Assembly (NCBI GenBank): GCA_947074125.1
Contig: CAMTOM010000095.1
Span: 1 to 6,300, forward strand
Length of the DNA: 6,300 bases
Source of the DNA: an uncultured Desulfovibrionaceae bacterium
Lineage (GTDB): Bacteria > Desulfobacterota > Desulfovibrionia > Desulfovibrionales > Desulfovibrionaceae
Direction of reading: 5' to 3'
Made by a program: the position numbers and the translations under genes. Positions 6,148 through 6,300 of the stretch are shown piece after piece. How positions within the stretch are numbered: position 1 is the stretch's first letter; every line of letters starts with the position of its first letter. The notes beneath the pieces were generated by a model, which saw only the letters and a list, made by a program, of their open reading frames with translations, had not been told where the DNA came from and searched no databases.

Positions 6148-6185
6148 ATGTTTGTGATGCTTACTTTTGTGCCTGCACCCCCATT
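6128..6185. repeat. 14-bp direct repeat pair
   Basis: CCTGCACCCCCATT occurs at 6128-6141 and again at 6172-6185, identical over 14 bases, start-to-start distance 44 bp. The first copy overlaps the right arm of the 6112-6132 palindrome; the second copy has no palindrome partner. This may mark a duplicated or partly deleted copy of an intergenic repeat element. Confidence 0.5.
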
Positions 6186-6216
6186 ATATGAGTATGGTTG
6201 CTGTAAGAGAATCTTC

Positions 6217-6252
6217 TACTCACGCCTTATACTGGCAGTATATATGTGAGTA
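6217..6252. promoter_or_regulatory. 36-bp near-palindrome containing a -10-like sequence, before the right-edge gene
   Basis: The outer arms are TACTCAC (6217-6223) and GTGAGTA (6246-6252), the inner arms TATACT (6228-6233) and AGTATA (6237-6242) around a GGC loop, with 4- and 3-nt spacers between arms. TATACT is also a good -10 hexamer (five of six), though I see no good -35 at 16-18 bp. The element ends 8 nt before the Shine-Dalgarno of the next gene, so it could be a DNA operator over the promoter or an RNA hairpin in the leader. No regulator can be named. Confidence 0.45.
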
Positions 6253-6269
6253 TAGAAAAGAGGAGGCAT

Positions 6270-6300
6270 ATGCATACGCGTTTGGTTATGAATCAGGGCG
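6270..6300 (+). CDS. Start of an unidentified gene, cut by the window edge
   Basis: Ten codons are visible (MHTRLVMNQG) with no stop before the window ends. AGGAGG (6261-6266), within the longer purine run AAAAGAGGAGG, precedes the ATG at only 3 nt. This is closer than usual, so ribosomes may pair with the upstream AAGAGG part instead. An in-frame ATG at 6288 would be 21 nt away and is less likely. It is separated from cimA by 214 bp with hairpins and its own possible control element, so it is probably a new transcription unit. The product cannot be recognised from ten residues. Confidence 0.5.
   Translation, partial: MHTRLVMNQG

Overview
The window looks like a bacterial chromosome segment from a sulfate-reducing Desulfovibrionaceae-type organism (Desulfovibrio or a close relative). 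I infer this from the gene set and order (acpS, nnr, tsaE, lysC, cimA), from a citramalate synthase of the type used by deltaproteobacteria to make isoleucine, and from moderate GC. The genus is a recollection-based inference, not a search result.

Layout. At the left edge, on the minus strand, is the N-terminal part of a UDP-glucose 6-dehydrogenase gene (ugd, start at 606). Its reading frame is closed by an amber codon at 43-45, but recognisable family sequence continues in the same frame to base 1. A 116-bp divergent spacer (607-722) carries overlapping inverted repeats and a plausible promoter for the plus-strand genes. Five tightly packed plus-strand genes follow (723-6055), almost certainly one operon. 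They are acpS (holo-ACP synthase), nnr (fused NAD(P)HX epimerase/dehydratase), tsaE (tRNA t6A ATPase), lysC (aspartate kinase) and cimA (citramalate synthase). Junctions are a 1-bp overlap, an 11-bp overlap, a 14-bp gap and a 6-bp gap. The last 245 bp hold a cluster of GC-rich hairpins, a 14-bp direct repeat, a 36-bp near-palindrome containing a -10-like sequence, and a strong Shine-Dalgarno in front of a new plus-strand gene that runs off the right edge.

How the genes work together. The first three are housekeeping: activation of acyl carrier protein, repair of damaged nicotinamide cofactors, and tRNA modification for ANN-decoding tRNAs. The last two are amino-acid entry points. LysC commits aspartate to Lys/Thr/Met, and CimA makes isoleucine precursor from pyruvate and acetyl-CoA, independently of threonine. 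Both end in regulatory domains expected to sense end products.

Most notable observations: (1) a textbook internal ribosome-binding site and in-frame ATG inside lysC, at the position where some bacteria start a separate regulatory beta subunit; (2) the amber codon plus abrupt GC jump in ugd; (3) the palindromic, repeated-half-site control region before the right-edge gene. I found no mobile element, CRISPR array, RNA gene or clear novel multi-gene system. The coding part is an ordinary core-genome region.
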